Shown: positions 8,799-17,692 of the stretch, one piece after another
Layout: every line of letters starts with the position of its first letter
How positions within the stretch are numbered: position 1 is the first letter of the stretch
Assembly (NCBI GenBank): GCA_003135055.1
Contig: PLDF01000110.1
Span: 1 to 48,550, forward strand
Direction: 5' to 3'
DNA: 48,550 nt
DNA from: Bryobacterales bacterium
Lineage (GTDB): Bacteria > Acidobacteriota > Terriglobia > Bryobacterales > Bryobacteraceae
Made by a program: the position numbers and the translations under genes
The notes under the pieces: generated by a model
What the model saw: the letters and a program-made list of their open reading frames with translations, nothing else
The model's database searches: none
What the model was told of the DNA's origin: nothing

Positions 8799-10132
8799 AT
8801 GCACTTTCGCCATATTCATACCGTCGCCTGTCTCGCCGCCCTATTCTGCGTCGCGCCTGCCATAGCGCAAATGGGTCGCACGTGGCCATCCGAAAAGAAG
8901 ATCGTCCCCGACCCCGTCACCGGCCTTCCCCTCACCTTCCTCACCAGCTCCGATGTCTATCACCAGTCGAAGATCTACCAGACCCATCGACAGTGGACCT
9001 CTGACGGCAAGTGGCTCATCTTCCGCGGCCAGCGCGAAACCGGCTCGCAGGCCATGGCCGTCAACGAAGAGACCGGACAAATCGTTCAGGTCACCGAAAA
9101 CGGCTTCTCCGGAATGCTTTGTCTTAGCAACATGTCCATGAAGCTCTACGTCCTCTCCGGCGGCGGTGGCAGAGGCCAGGCGCCCGGGCCGAGGCAGATC
9201 CTCGAAATCGATCTCGCGAAGTTATTCGCCGATGTCGCGGCGAAGTCCGTCAAGCCTGCCGCAAACTATACGCGCGTCTGCGGAGCCATCCCGGCCACTC
9301 TCGAAACCGACGGCAACATGGGCCTTGACGCCAACGTGACTTCATGTATTTCAGCGTCAAAGGTCCCGAAACCGCGCAACTCTCGCCCGGCCTGACGTTT
9401 CAACCCGGCTTCGGCCCGCGCTTCAAAGCCGGAACCAGCGGCCTACGCGCCATGAATCTCAAGACCGGTGAAATCAAGTTCATCGTCAACGTCGGCTTCA
9501 CCATCGGCCACGTGCAATCCAATCCGTGGAACCCCGGCGAGATCGTCTTTGCCTGGGAAACCGGCGGCAAAGCTCCGCAGCGCACTTGGTATATCAAATC
9601 CGATGGCTCCGGTCTTCGGCCGCTCTACCCGGAAGCGCCCTACGAGTGGATCACCCACGAAGCCGTCATTAATAAAGATGAGGCCGTAATCGCCATCCTC
9701 GGCCACCGCTCCATCTCAAGCGCCACGCCCGAATCGGATTGGGGTATCTCTGGAACCTACGAGCACCCCACCGGCGTCGCCATCGTCAACCTGCACACCC
9801 GCGAAATGCGCATCGTCGGCCAAGTGCCAGCGTGGTCCAAAGGGCGCTCCGATTGGCACGTTGCCGGCTCCGAAGACGGCCGCTGGGCGGCGTCCGACGA
9901 TTTCCAGTATGAGGTCTGGCTCTACGACCGCCACTCCGGCGAGGTGAACTTACTTGCCGGCCCGCAAAAGACCGGCGCCGATCACATCCACCCGACCTTT
10001 AACCGTGATGGCTCTAAGATCGAGATTCAGTCGGCGCTAATCTCCAAGGACGATCGCTCGCTGAATATCTGCATTGTCCCGGTGCCCAAGACATTCTTGA
10101 ATCGCACTTACTCGATAAAGACACCGGAGTAA
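8799..10132 (+). pseudogene. Oligogalacturonate-lyase-like propeller protein, broken by a -1 frameshift
   Basis: Two overlapping frames together encode one secreted beta-propeller protein of about 444 residues. The first part has a signal peptide (LAALFCVAPAIAQ) and PD40-like blades (WTSDGKWLIFRGQRETG). The second part continues with GTSGLRAMNLKTGEIKFI, HVQSNPWNPGEIVFAWE, WITHEAV, SDWHVAGSEDGRW and DHIHPTFNRDGSKI. The histidine placement resembles the oligogalacturonate lyase family (Pectate_lyase22), which cleaves pectin oligomers with a metal; this is a family-level guess. At 9333-9340 the DNA reads AACGTGAC where AACGGTGAC would keep the frame (Asn-Gly-Asp-Phe-Met-Tyr). One missing G thus explains the break, by mutation or sequencing error. 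Confidence 0.8.
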
Positions 10133-10169
10133 TCGAGCTACTCCACCGGGGACGCGGTCATCGGCTCAC

Positions 10170-11327
10170 TTACTTCACCAGTCCCTCCGCCGCCGCTTCT
10201 TCAAACGCAATCCGGACATCCGAATTGTCCGGATTCCCCTTTCCATCCCGCTGGAACATAACAATCCAGATCAAATTCTTCACCGGATCCGCCCAGCTCT
10301 GCGTACTGAACGCGCCGCCATGTCCAAACGATCCAGCCGACAGCACGCTGTTCGCCGCCATCTTGGACGGATCTTCCACCACGCAGAACCCCAATCCCCA
10401 CGGCATCCCTGGACGCGCAATCAAATCGCCCGTCTGCTTTCGCGTCATCTCCGCTACAGTCTCCGTCTTGAGGATTCTCTTGCCATTCCACTCGCCCCGA
10501 TGCAGCATCATTTGATAAAGCCGTGCCATATCCCCGGCCGTCGAGAACAACCCGGCCCCGCCGAGTGGAGGCCGCGCCCTATCTGTCACCTCAGTCTTAT
10601 AGAGGTACGGGATAGCCGTCTCTTCCAACTTACCCGTCTGCGCATTCCACTTATACGGATGCGCCCACGGCGCTTCCTTCTTCGGCGAGATCCAGAAGGT
10701 CGTGTCCTTCATTCCCAGTGGATCGAACACCCGCTTCCGCAGAAAGCGGTCGAACGGCATCCCGCTCGCCACCTCCACCACGCGGCCCAACGTATCCAAC
10801 CCCGCCGTCGAATACGCCCAGCGGGTTCCCGGTTGAAAAAGCAGCGGCTGCTTCGCCAGCATCTGCGCCGTCTCCGCCAGCGTCCAATGCGGCTCCCGCA
10901 ATGTCATCTCGCCCATGCCACTCGTATGGGTCGCCAAATCCCGCAGGGTAATCGGCCGAGTTGGAGTCACTAACTGCCCGGCCGCACTTACCCTCACGCC
11001 CGCGAACTCCGGCACATACTTAGCCACCGGATCGTCGAACCGCAGTTTTCCGTCGTCCGCCAAAATCGCCAGCGCGACGACCGTGATCGGCTTGCTCATT
11101 GACGCGATCCAGAAAATATCATCCGTCCGCGTCTTCCGGTCCTTCGCCACATCGGTCTTCCCCACCGCAGCCAGATGCAGCACCTTGTCCGAATCCGCGA
11201 TCAGCGTCACAATCCCAGCCGCTTCGCCCTTATCCACAAACTCCTGCATCCGCGGCCCAATCGCCGCAAACCGGTCCGCCCCTTGCGCGCAGCACAAAAC
11301 GATCAAAAACGTCGAAAACGGTCGCAT
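10170..11327 (-). CDS. Secreted class C beta-lactamase-like serine hydrolase
   Basis: A 386-residue serine hydrolase of the beta-lactamase/esterase superfamily (PF00144). A short signal peptide (FSTFLIVLCCAQG) is followed by the nucleophile motif SMSK (S-x-x-K), the tyrosine motif WAYSTAG (Y-S/A-N position) and a late GHGGAF box that replaces the KTG triad as in esterase-like members. The open frame extends 161 codons further upstream, but that stretch lacks family similarity and the ATG at 11327 gives a proper signal peptide. It lies downstream of a GH43 gene on the same strand, separated by about 380 bp. Likely a periplasmic esterase or peptidase; genuine beta-lactam hydrolysis is not implied. 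Confidence 0.88.
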   Translation of the reverse strand: MRPFSTFLIVLCCAQGADRFAAIGPRMQEFVDKGEAAGIVTLIADSDKVLHLAAVGKTDVAKDRKTRTDDIFWIASMSKPITVVALAILADDGKLRFDDPVAKYVPEFAGVRVSAAGQLVTPTRPITLRDLATHTSGMGEMTLREPHWTLAETAQMLAKQPLLFQPGTRWAYSTAGLDTLGRVVEVASGMPFDRFLRKRVFDPLGMKDTTFWISPKKEAPWAHPYKWNAQTGKLEETAIPYLYKTEVTDRARPPLGGAGLFSTAGDMARLYQMMLHRGEWNGKRILKTETVAEMTRKQTGDLIARPGMPWGLGFCVVEDPSKMAANSVLSAGSFGHGGAFSTQSWADPVKNLIWIVMFQRDGKGNPDNSDVRIAFEEAAAEGLVK

Positions 11328-11704
11328 AAGAATGCCAATCACTCTATCAAAATCAAGAAGGAAGGCGCCAGAAACAAAACACAAAACCGAATTGCTTCCC
11401 TCGCACTGCGGCCGCGGGTATCTGTCGATCAGTATGGAGTCCGCCATCAAACTATCTCTTCTACCCTTGGTCGGAAGATCCCGGCTGTCCCAAAACCCTG
11501 GCAGCAAATGGCCATTCCCTCGCTCCGTGAAGTCGCCGCCAACTTCAAAGCCTCGCCTCGCGAGTATATGCCTCTCCAGCCCTTTGCCAGTTAGAACGGC
11601 TGTGACCCGCAGAGGTTGTCCCGGAATTCCCGGGGCATCCATCCGCAGCGAACGGATCAACGCTTTGTTTGCCCGGCAAATAGTAGTCCGGCTCGGCAGT
11701 TGCT
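11328..11704. other. Intergenic region with a coding-like remnant
   Basis: No complete gene is seen. On the plus strand, codons from the ATG at 11509 to the TAG at 11593 (MAIPSLREVAANFKASPREY and onward) have the G/C third-position preference of neighbouring genes and look like the front of a larger, lost enzyme. No promoter or terminator is obvious. Confidence 0.35.
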
Positions 11705-13285
11705 TTACCGCTGAATTTTGTACTGAAAATCGTCCACGTCCAGGTATCCCGTCTCGCCGAGGTCGTTGAAGGTGAAAATGCCGATTCGATCCCCGCGGTA
11801 AGACGCCCACGTGAGTTGATACGGCTCACCGAAGTCGGCAAATGTGACGCCATCGAGACTATACGAGAGCTGCGTCTTCCCGTCGAAATTCCAAGTCGAA
11901 CGCAACCAGAGTGCTGCCTGAGAGATTCTCGCACCGGACGAGATGCGTCCATCCCGGTTCATCGTGATTGTTCGCATGTTTCCGTTCTGCCGCACCCCGA
12001 AGGTGCAATACGTCTTGGCGAAATGAGCGATCCCCGCCCATTCACCATCTGCCATGCCGGCAAGATCGAGCTTGACGGTCACCTCGTTGCGTTTCGTACG
12101 CAGGGATCGCTGCGTAAGAACATTGCCCACTGTTTGGAAATCGCCGGCTCGGAGAGGACGGAATGCTTGCAAACGCAGGAACCCGCGGTGCGCGGACAGC
12201 GACCACTTGTCGGAACGGGGCTGGTAGCGCCACTCCCAGGCCGGCTTCAAAGTGCGCCCGCTGAAATCGTCACTGACGGCCAGGGAGGTAGAGGGTAATC
12301 CGCCGATGGGTTTCGTGCCGCCCCAGACCATGTTGCCAATGCCGTCGGGTCCCGCCGCGCCGATAATGGGCCAACGGTCGATCCACATTACCGGCAACAA
12401 CACGCCGGCACGTCCTTCCCAGTCGCCGGTCCCTTGGTGGCTGATGAAATACCATGGGCCCGACGGCAATTGAATCAGTCCTCCCTGATTCGGCTCTTTG
12501 TCCACTTTGCGATTCACGTGAATGAGTTGCCGGGTTTCCCAAGGCCCATTCAGACTTCGGGCCCGGTTGATCATGGCGACCCGTCCCTCGGGTCTCACCT
12601 CGCTGAAGTAGTGGTAGTAGATGCCGTCAATCTTATAGAGCTTGTTGGCTTCGCTCCCCCTGGATTGATGGATAATCCTGTCGGGCTCCGGCAGAATTCG
12701 TTGACCATCGGAACTTAGTTGGAAGAGATGAATGTTGTAGTTTTTGCCATTCGACTGCTCCGTCGCGAAATGAGTCGCAACCAGGTAAGCCCTGCCGTCA
12801 TCATCCCAAAAGGGGCAAGGGTCGTCCCATCCGGCGGAAGGCCCAAGCGCTTTCACGGGAGTCCACGGCCCGGCAGCGTGCGCGGCGGTGCTCATGAAGA
12901 ATCCCTCGTCGGGAGTGCCGAAGTATACCCAGAACCTCGCCGCATGGTACCGAATGGAGCCGGCCCATATGCCGCGTCCGTTGCGGTTCATTTTGTCCCA
13001 ATTCAATTCCGGAGCGATCCGCGTCAGGTCGTCTACCACGTGGCCGGCGATGCTCCAATTCACCAGGTCCTTGGAATGAAGCACCACTACACCGGGCGAG
13101 TACTGGAACGTGGATGAAATGGCGTAGTAATCTCTGCCGACCCGGATGGCATCCAGATCGCTGAAGTCGCCGGGGAGCACGGGATTGGCGTAGGTGCCAT
13201 CGCCCTGATCGCCCCATCGGGAATCCTGACCGGAAGCGGCGGCCGCCGCCATCCACACAGCCAGAAACAGACGGGCAGGTGGCAT
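11705..13285 (-). CDS. Glycoside hydrolase family 43 with C-terminal beta-sandwich
   Basis: A secreted 526-residue five-bladed propeller glycosidase of the GH43 (beta-xylosidase/arabinofuranosidase/arabinanase) type. After the signal peptide (ARLFLAVWMAAAAASGQ) comes YANPVLPGDFSDLDAI, carrying the candidate catalytic base Asp. GWDDPCPFWDDDGRAYL holds the pKa-modulating Asp, and GSEANKLYKIDGIYYHYFSE the likely acid Glu. From about residue 330 a concanavalin-like GH43_C2 domain (SDDFSGRTLKPAWEWRY..., YSLDGVTFADFG) follows. The ATG at 13285 gives a clean signal peptide; the open frame further upstream overlaps the next gene and is not used. It is the last glycosidase of the minus-strand saccharide operon, 14 bp from the amidohydrolase. 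Confidence 0.92.
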   Translation of the reverse strand: MPPARLFLAVWMAAAAASGQDSRWGDQGDGTYANPVLPGDFSDLDAIRVGRDYYAISSTFQYSPGVVVLHSKDLVNWSIAGHVVDDLTRIAPELNWDKMNRNGRGIWAGSIRYHAARFWVYFGTPDEGFFMSTAAHAAGPWTPVKALGPSAGWDDPCPFWDDDGRAYLVATHFATEQSNGKNYNIHLFQLSSDGQRILPEPDRIIHQSRGSEANKLYKIDGIYYHYFSEVRPEGRVAMINRARSLNGPWETRQLIHVNRKVDKEPNQGGLIQLPSGPWYFISHQGTGDWEGRAGVLLPVMWIDRWPIIGAAGPDGIGNMVWGGTKPIGGLPSTSLAVSDDFSGRTLKPAWEWRYQPRSDKWSLSAHRGFLRLQAFRPLRAGDFQTVGNVLTQRSLRTKRNEVTVKLDLAGMADGEWAGIAHFAKTYCTFGVRQNGNMRTITMNRDGRISSGARISQAALWLRSTWNFDGKTQLSYSLDGVTFADFGEPYQLTWASYRGDRIGIFTFNDLGETGYLDVDDFQYKIQR

Positions 13286-13299
13286 GGTGATGTGAAGCC

Positions 13300-14052
13300 T
13301 CAACCTTCGCCAAAAACGGTGCAGGCCGTGGTCCATAAAATATCCCGCTGCGTTTCCTCCGCCACATCGAGATCCAGAATCTTGCCGATCTCCACCCCCG
13401 TATTCTCCGGCAAATCCGAGCCGGCCATCAGACGGAAGGAGGGTACCTGGGATAAAACTCGAAGCACGTGACTGGGCATCAGGGTTGAAAGTTCCAGATA
13501 GATATTCGGGCAAAACAGCGCTGCCACAATTGCGTCCTGCAGGAATAACCCTCCTCCTCCACAATGGGCCAGCACGATCTTGAGCTCGGGGTATTTGCGC
13601 GCGGCCGGCATGAACGCCGAAGGCAGCGCGTACGGTATGCCGTTGCCCGTGTGGCACACCATCGCCATTCCATTCTCAAGCGCTGCCTCAAAGATGAACT
13701 GGCTTTCGGCCAACGAAGCGTCGACCGGCTGGAACTGCGGTTGAATCTTGAGGGCCCTGAATCCATACATCTCGCGGCACCGCCGGACTTCCTGGCGAAA
13801 TTCGGCTTCCCCGATGAAGGGATTCAGACACGCCGCCCCGACGAAACGGTTGGGGTGCTCTCGCACGGCGGTTCCGATCTCATCATGCGCCTGCCGGAAA
13901 CAGCCGACCATCGGAAATGGAATCGCGAGCGCCCGGTCGATGCCATACCGATCCATTAGCGCGAGCATCGCGTCGGCGGTTTGCACGCGCCCGCTGTGGA
14001 GAGCCTTGCCTATATGGCAGTGAGCATCGAATATTGAGTATTCATCGCGCAT
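13300..14052 (-). CDS. Amidohydrolase-family TIM-barrel protein
   Basis: A cytoplasmic 250-residue metal-dependent hydrolase of the amidohydrolase-2 family. Metal-site elements are FDAHCHIG (HxH on strand 1), VCHTGNG and LAHCGGGG (later histidines) and a closing GSDLPEN aspartate. The pattern resembles lactonases and decarboxylases such as 2-pyrone-4,6-dicarboxylate lactonase-like and gamma-resorcylate-type enzymes. In this operon a sugar-lactone hydrolase role is plausible, because an oxidoreductase of the Gfo/Idh/MocA family lies upstream. It begins 2 bp after the stop of the DUF5060/DUF4038 gene, so it is certainly co-transcribed. The precise reaction is inferred, not shown. Confidence 0.87.
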   Translation of the reverse strand: MRDEYSIFDAHCHIGKALHSGRVQTADAMLALMDRYGIDRALAIPFPMVGCFRQAHDEIGTAVREHPNRFVGAACLNPFIGEAEFRQEVRRCREMYGFRALKIQPQFQPVDASLAESQFIFEAALENGMAMVCHTGNGIPYALPSAFMPAARKYPELKIVLAHCGGGGLFLQDAIVAALFCPNIYLELSTLMPSHVLRVLSQVPSFRLMAGSDLPENTGVEIGKILDLDVAEETQRDILWTTACTVFGEG

Positions 14053-14054
14053 TT

Positions 14055-15593
14055 TTATTGGCTCGCCCGTACAATCAGCAGAGCCGGCGCCGCGCCGAAC
14101 GTCTTCGGCTTATTGAGAGTATAGACACCAGGCCCGGCAACCGCTACTTTTTCTCGTGCTCCCGTCCACGTATCGATCCATTCGCCGCTTCCACCCTTCT
14201 CGGCGCCCCGCAGGTTCACGATGACTTTTGTTGCTTCGGTGAAGAACGCGTACACACGCCCCGGCAAGGCCAAGCACGGTCCTCCCACCGCGAGATCGTC
14301 CGCGGGCGCCATATCCCAATACGGCAATTCTCCCAGTGTCTCTTTTAACTGGCGGAAGCGCTTGTAGCCCGGCGGCTCGGGATCCATCTTGATCACGTCC
14401 CACGCGGTGTTGTGGTAGTAGTAAACGCCGTAGCCGCCCGCCAGATAGATCAGATACGCGCGCCGGAGAACCTCCTGCCAGTCCTGCTGAACCCGGTAGC
14501 TGGGCAAACTGTCCGATGCCTTCTCATAGCCGAATTCCGTATTCACGACCGGCCACGCCCGCAGCTTCCGGTCGAAGGCGATCATTTCCGCCCAGTCCGT
14601 GTGCTGCTGATCCGACCGGAAATCGAGATTGGAGTTCCGCGCGGTATCCCAGTCGTAGACATCGTTATCGTGGGCCGCGGTAAGCCGGTGGTAACCATCG
14701 TTGGCGCGAATGAGATCGATCAGGCGGCCCTCGAGGATCTTGTCCTTCTCGTAATAGGCCTCCTTGGAGAAGTCCCACACCACGTTACAAAAAGCCTGAT
14801 AGCGCGCCGTAACATAGCGGAAGTACCGCTCCTCGTCGCGGCTCCCCGGGGCAGGCCAGTTCACCATCTTGTTGTAGACCTTCAGCATGAGGTGGGCAAC
14901 AATCCCCTGACCGCGCAACGCCTCAACCATCTCGTCGTAGCGTTGGAAGTATTCGGGGTTCAAGCGGGAATGATCAGGTTTGTCATTCGTGCCCTCCCAT
15001 GGATACAGCGGCGCCGGACCGAGATCCCACTGATGTTTTCGTCCGGGACTCCAGGTGGTGTCGTAAGCGTACACGTTCACCATCACATGATTGAACCCGT
15101 TGTCGGCAATCTGCCGGATCAGGCGGAGCATCTCTTTTCTCTTCGGATCCTCCAGGCCGAGTGCCCACAGCCAGTCCGCTTCATAGCCCATCAGGAAGTA
15201 GCGCGTCCCATCCTGATAAATAAAATGATGCGGATGCAGAGGATCCACCAGCAGGCCGCCGTGAATCATCGGGTCGCGGTTCGGCTCGCATTGGATATCG
15301 GTTTCGGCGCGGCCGTGCAGCCCCGGCACATCCGACACCGTATGCAGGCTCCAACCTCCGGCAACCGTGGGCGAGAAACGAATCTTCCATGTACCGCCGC
15401 CATCGTAAAAGCCAGGAACGATGATGCGCACGCCACCCGGCCCGGTGAACTCGCCCTTCAATTCGGCATCGAAGGGGTTCCCCGCGACGGTGGCCGAAAA
15501 CGTGAAGTCGTGAGAATGATACTGCTCGATGGCCACTCCCTGGCACGCTCCGGCCGTCAGCAGCCCGATCAACCACAGCCGGTAGGTCTTCAT
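14055..15593 (-). CDS. Secreted DUF5060/DUF4038 glycosidase (GH140/apiosidase-like)
   Basis: A 512-residue secreted protein. The signal peptide (LWLIGLLTAGACQG) is followed by an N-terminal DUF5060 beta-sandwich (residues about 20-100, FDAELKGEFTGPGGV..., TWKIRFSPTVAGGW). A DUF4038-type TIM barrel comes next (YFLMGYEADWLWALG, FNHVMVNVYAYDTTW) with a conserved glutamate-containing VVNTEFGYE near residue 355 that probably supplies the nucleophile. A short C-terminal beta domain closes it. DUF4038 proteins include GH140 apiosidases, so cleavage of a branched plant polysaccharide such as rhamnogalacturonan-II is a reasonable hypothesis. The start codon overlaps the stop of the upstream dehydrogenase (ATGA-type), indicating coupling. 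Confidence 0.87.
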   Translation of the reverse strand: MKTYRLWLIGLLTAGACQGVAIEQYHSHDFTFSATVAGNPFDAELKGEFTGPGGVRIIVPGFYDGGGTWKIRFSPTVAGGWSLHTVSDVPGLHGRAETDIQCEPNRDPMIHGGLLVDPLHPHHFIYQDGTRYFLMGYEADWLWALGLEDPKRKEMLRLIRQIADNGFNHVMVNVYAYDTTWSPGRKHQWDLGPAPLYPWEGTNDKPDHSRLNPEYFQRYDEMVEALRGQGIVAHLMLKVYNKMVNWPAPGSRDEERYFRYVTARYQAFCNVVWDFSKEAYYEKDKILEGRLIDLIRANDGYHRLTAAHDNDVYDWDTARNSNLDFRSDQQHTDWAEMIAFDRKLRAWPVVNTEFGYEKASDSLPSYRVQQDWQEVLRRAYLIYLAGGYGVYYYHNTAWDVIKMDPEPPGYKRFRQLKETLGELPYWDMAPADDLAVGGPCLALPGRVYAFFTEATKVIVNLRGAEKGGSGEWIDTWTGAREKVAVAGPGVYTLNKPKTFGAAPALLIVRASQ

Positions 15594-16642
15594 ACTGTTG
15601 TCATCGCCTCCAGAACCGCGCCGGTCATGGCGCGTGTGCTTAACGTCCCACCCATCTCCACGGTACGCATTTGCGGATTGCAGAACACTCGCCTCACTGC
15701 GGATCGAATCGACGCGGCGCGCCCGCCTTCGCCAAACCAGTCCAACATCATTGCTACCGAGAGAATTGTGGCCACGGGATTCGCCTTGCCCTGCCCCGCG
15801 ATGGAAGGAGCCGTGCCATGCGAGGGCTGGAACACCGCGAACGCATCGCCGATGTCCGCGGACGGCGCCATCCCCATCCCGCCGACCAGGCCCGCCGCGA
15901 GATCGGAGAGGATGTCACCGAACATGTTCTCCGTGACCATCACATCGAAACTTTCGGGCCGCTGCACCAGGTGAAGCGCGGCCGCGTCCACATAGATGCG
16001 ATCCGTAGCGACTTCCGGAAACTCGCGCGCGATCTCATTGAAGATGCCGCGAAAATAGGCCATCGATGGAAGCACATTGGACTTGTCCACCAGCGTCACA
16101 TGCTTCCTCCGGGTCGATGCCAGCCGAAATGCCGCCCGGAACAGCCGCTCGGAGGTATGGCGCGAGATCCGCATGACGTCGCGCGCTTCGGGATCGGCCA
16201 GCGACGATGCGCCTTTACGCGCGAAGAACAGGCCCTCCGTGCTCTCGCGGACAATCACCATGTCGATACCGGTCTGCCTGTGCGCCTTGAGCGGGGAATC
16301 GTCAACGTGAAACAGAAAGATCGGCCGGATGCCGGCGTAGAGATCGAAGTGCTCTCGCAGGTCTAGCTGCGGCGCGAGTTCGACGCCGCGCGCGGAACGC
16401 ACGTCCGGCAGCCCCATCGCGCCCAACAGCACCGCATCGCACTCGGCGATTCGATCCAGCGTAGGCGGCGGCAGGGCGTCTCCGCTGCGAAGAAACTCCC
16501 CCGCGCCCACGGAAAACTCGTGCAGCGAGTAGCGATCTCCAGGCACCAAGCGCTCGACCTCGCGCAGCACCCTTACTCCTTCCGCAATCACTTCGGGACC
16601 GATGCCATCGCCCGCCAGCACCGCGATCTCCAATGTCCTCAT
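15590..16642 (-). CDS. Isocitrate/isopropylmalate dehydrogenase-family protein
   Basis: A 350-residue NAD(P)-dependent beta-decarboxylating dehydrogenase. Landmarks are the N-terminal GDGIGPEV loop, RESTEGLFFARKG, the catalytic lysine segment VDKSNVLPSM, the metal-binding ENMFGDILSDLAAGLVGG and the nucleotide loop HGTAPSIAGQGKANP. Family members include isopropylmalate, isocitrate and tartrate/D-malate dehydrogenases. Placement in a sugar catabolic operon rather than with leu genes favours oxidation of a sugar-derived 2-hydroxy acid. The ATG at 16642 overlaps the end of the upstream oxidoreductase gene by 4 bp; longer upstream reading would lie within that gene. Confidence 0.9.
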   Translation of the reverse strand: MRTLEIAVLAGDGIGPEVIAEGVRVLREVERLVPGDRYSLHEFSVGAGEFLRSGDALPPPTLDRIAECDAVLLGAMGLPDVRSARGVELAPQLDLREHFDLYAGIRPIFLFHVDDSPLKAHRQTGIDMVIVRESTEGLFFARKGASSLADPEARDVMRISRHTSERLFRAAFRLASTRRKHVTLVDKSNVLPSMAYFRGIFNEIAREFPEVATDRIYVDAAALHLVQRPESFDVMVTENMFGDILSDLAAGLVGGMGMAPSADIGDAFAVFQPSHGTAPSIAGQGKANPVATILSVAMMLDWFGEGGRAASIRSAVRRVFCNPQMRTVEMGGTLSTRAMTGAVLEAMTTV

Positions 16643-17661
16643 ACGAGCTTCACCGGCAGGCCGCTTTCCGCCGAACGGTAGCAGGCGTCCACCGCACGCA
16701 CAGTCGCGAGGTCTTGGATGCCCTCCGACTCCGCCGGTTCGCTCGATAACAGGCACGCCGCGAAGTGCCGCTGCAAAGCCGCCACACTGTCGCCCTTGTA
16801 GCCCTGCGCCGGTATCTCCAGCGGAATCGGGACCTCGGCAGTTCCGTATTTGGTAAGAAACAGTTTCCCATCGGGCGCGATTCGGAGCGTCGCATTCTCT
16901 CCTTCGATGCGAAACTCTCCGAACGCCACTTCAGGCGGTGAAGCTCCGCTGATGCGATTCGCGTCAATTACCCCTTTCGCACCGTTCACGAATGAGACGA
17001 GGAGCAAGGCCTAGTCTTCGCCTTGAATTGTGGGATTGATCCGGTCCGTCTGGCAGAAGACCGATTCCATCTCTCCTCCCAGAAAGCGGAAGGTGTCCAG
17101 AAAATGCACGCCCGTCTCGTACAGCAGGAGTCTCGGCATCTGGCGAAAGTAGGGCTGATAAGTATACGGCGCCGGCCCACGGCCGTCTCCGGTGCGCATG
17201 CGAAAGCCGAGATGGAAAACGCGGCCCAGCCGTTCCTCGGAGAGGAGACGCTTTGCCTCGCGATACCAGGGCTGCCAGCGCCAGTTTTCATGAATCAGAA
17301 GCCGTACGCCGCGGCTGGCGCAACTCTCCACCATGGCATGGCAGTCCGCCCACGTGGGCGCCATCGGCTTTTGACAAATCACCGCAGGGCAGTAACGCAT
17401 CGCCAGGCCGGTCAACTCCCGGTGCGAATCGGGCCGTGTCACAATATCGGCGAAGTCGGCCTTTTCCGATTTCAACATCGACAAGGCGTCGGTATAGCTG
17501 TGCGGGATGCCATACTCCGCGGCGAAAGCCGCCGCGCGCCCAGGCGCCGGGTCGGCCACGGCCACCAGTTCGACACCCGCGATCCGCGTCCAGGCCTCCG
17601 CTTGAAACCGCCCAAAGAAACCGGTGCCGATCATGACGCCCTTTAACGCCGCTTTTCCCAT
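16639..17661 (-). pseudogene. Gfo/Idh/MocA oxidoreductase interrupted by an in-frame amber codon
   Basis: The two halves lie in one frame. The first 216 codons carry the Rossmann motif (MIGTGFFGRFQAEAW), the VADPAPGRAAAFA strand and the CQKPMAPT motif of the family, whose lysine is catalytic. After ..IQGED comes TAG (17011-17013), and the frame continues directly with ALLLVSFVNGAKG and a normal family C-terminus to residue 340. The remainder therefore looks functional apart from one stop codon, most simply a single-base substitution or read error. It is the first gene of the saccharide operon, and its last bases overlap the dehydrogenase start. Family role: NAD(P)-dependent oxidation or epimerisation of a sugar or cyclitol. 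Confidence 0.87.
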
Positions 17662-17673
17662 GCTGCTTCCGTG

Positions 17674-17685
17674 ATTATATATAAT
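17674..17685. promoter_or_regulatory. 12-bp palindrome with back-to-back TATAAT boxes in the divergent intergenic region
   Basis: ATTATATATAAT is a perfect palindrome located in the 31-bp gap between the Gfo/Idh/MocA gene (minus) and the cytochrome c gene (plus). It contains TATAAT on each strand, so it can serve as a -10 box for both directions. No good -35 is visible on either side, suggesting activator dependence or alternative use as an operator, perhaps for the GntR regulator encoded in the plus-strand operon. Confidence 0.45.
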
Positions 17686-17692
17686 TCAGGCG

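Noticed and set aside
10170..11327. Antibiotic-resistance beta-lactamase
   Set aside because: The SxxK/YxS/HGG pattern is of the broad esterase-like family; context is carbohydrate metabolism and nothing suggests resistance.
16639..17007. Separate small gene starting at TTG 17007
   Set aside because: It is the same frame and the natural C-terminus of the Gfo/Idh/MocA protein, separated only by one TAG.
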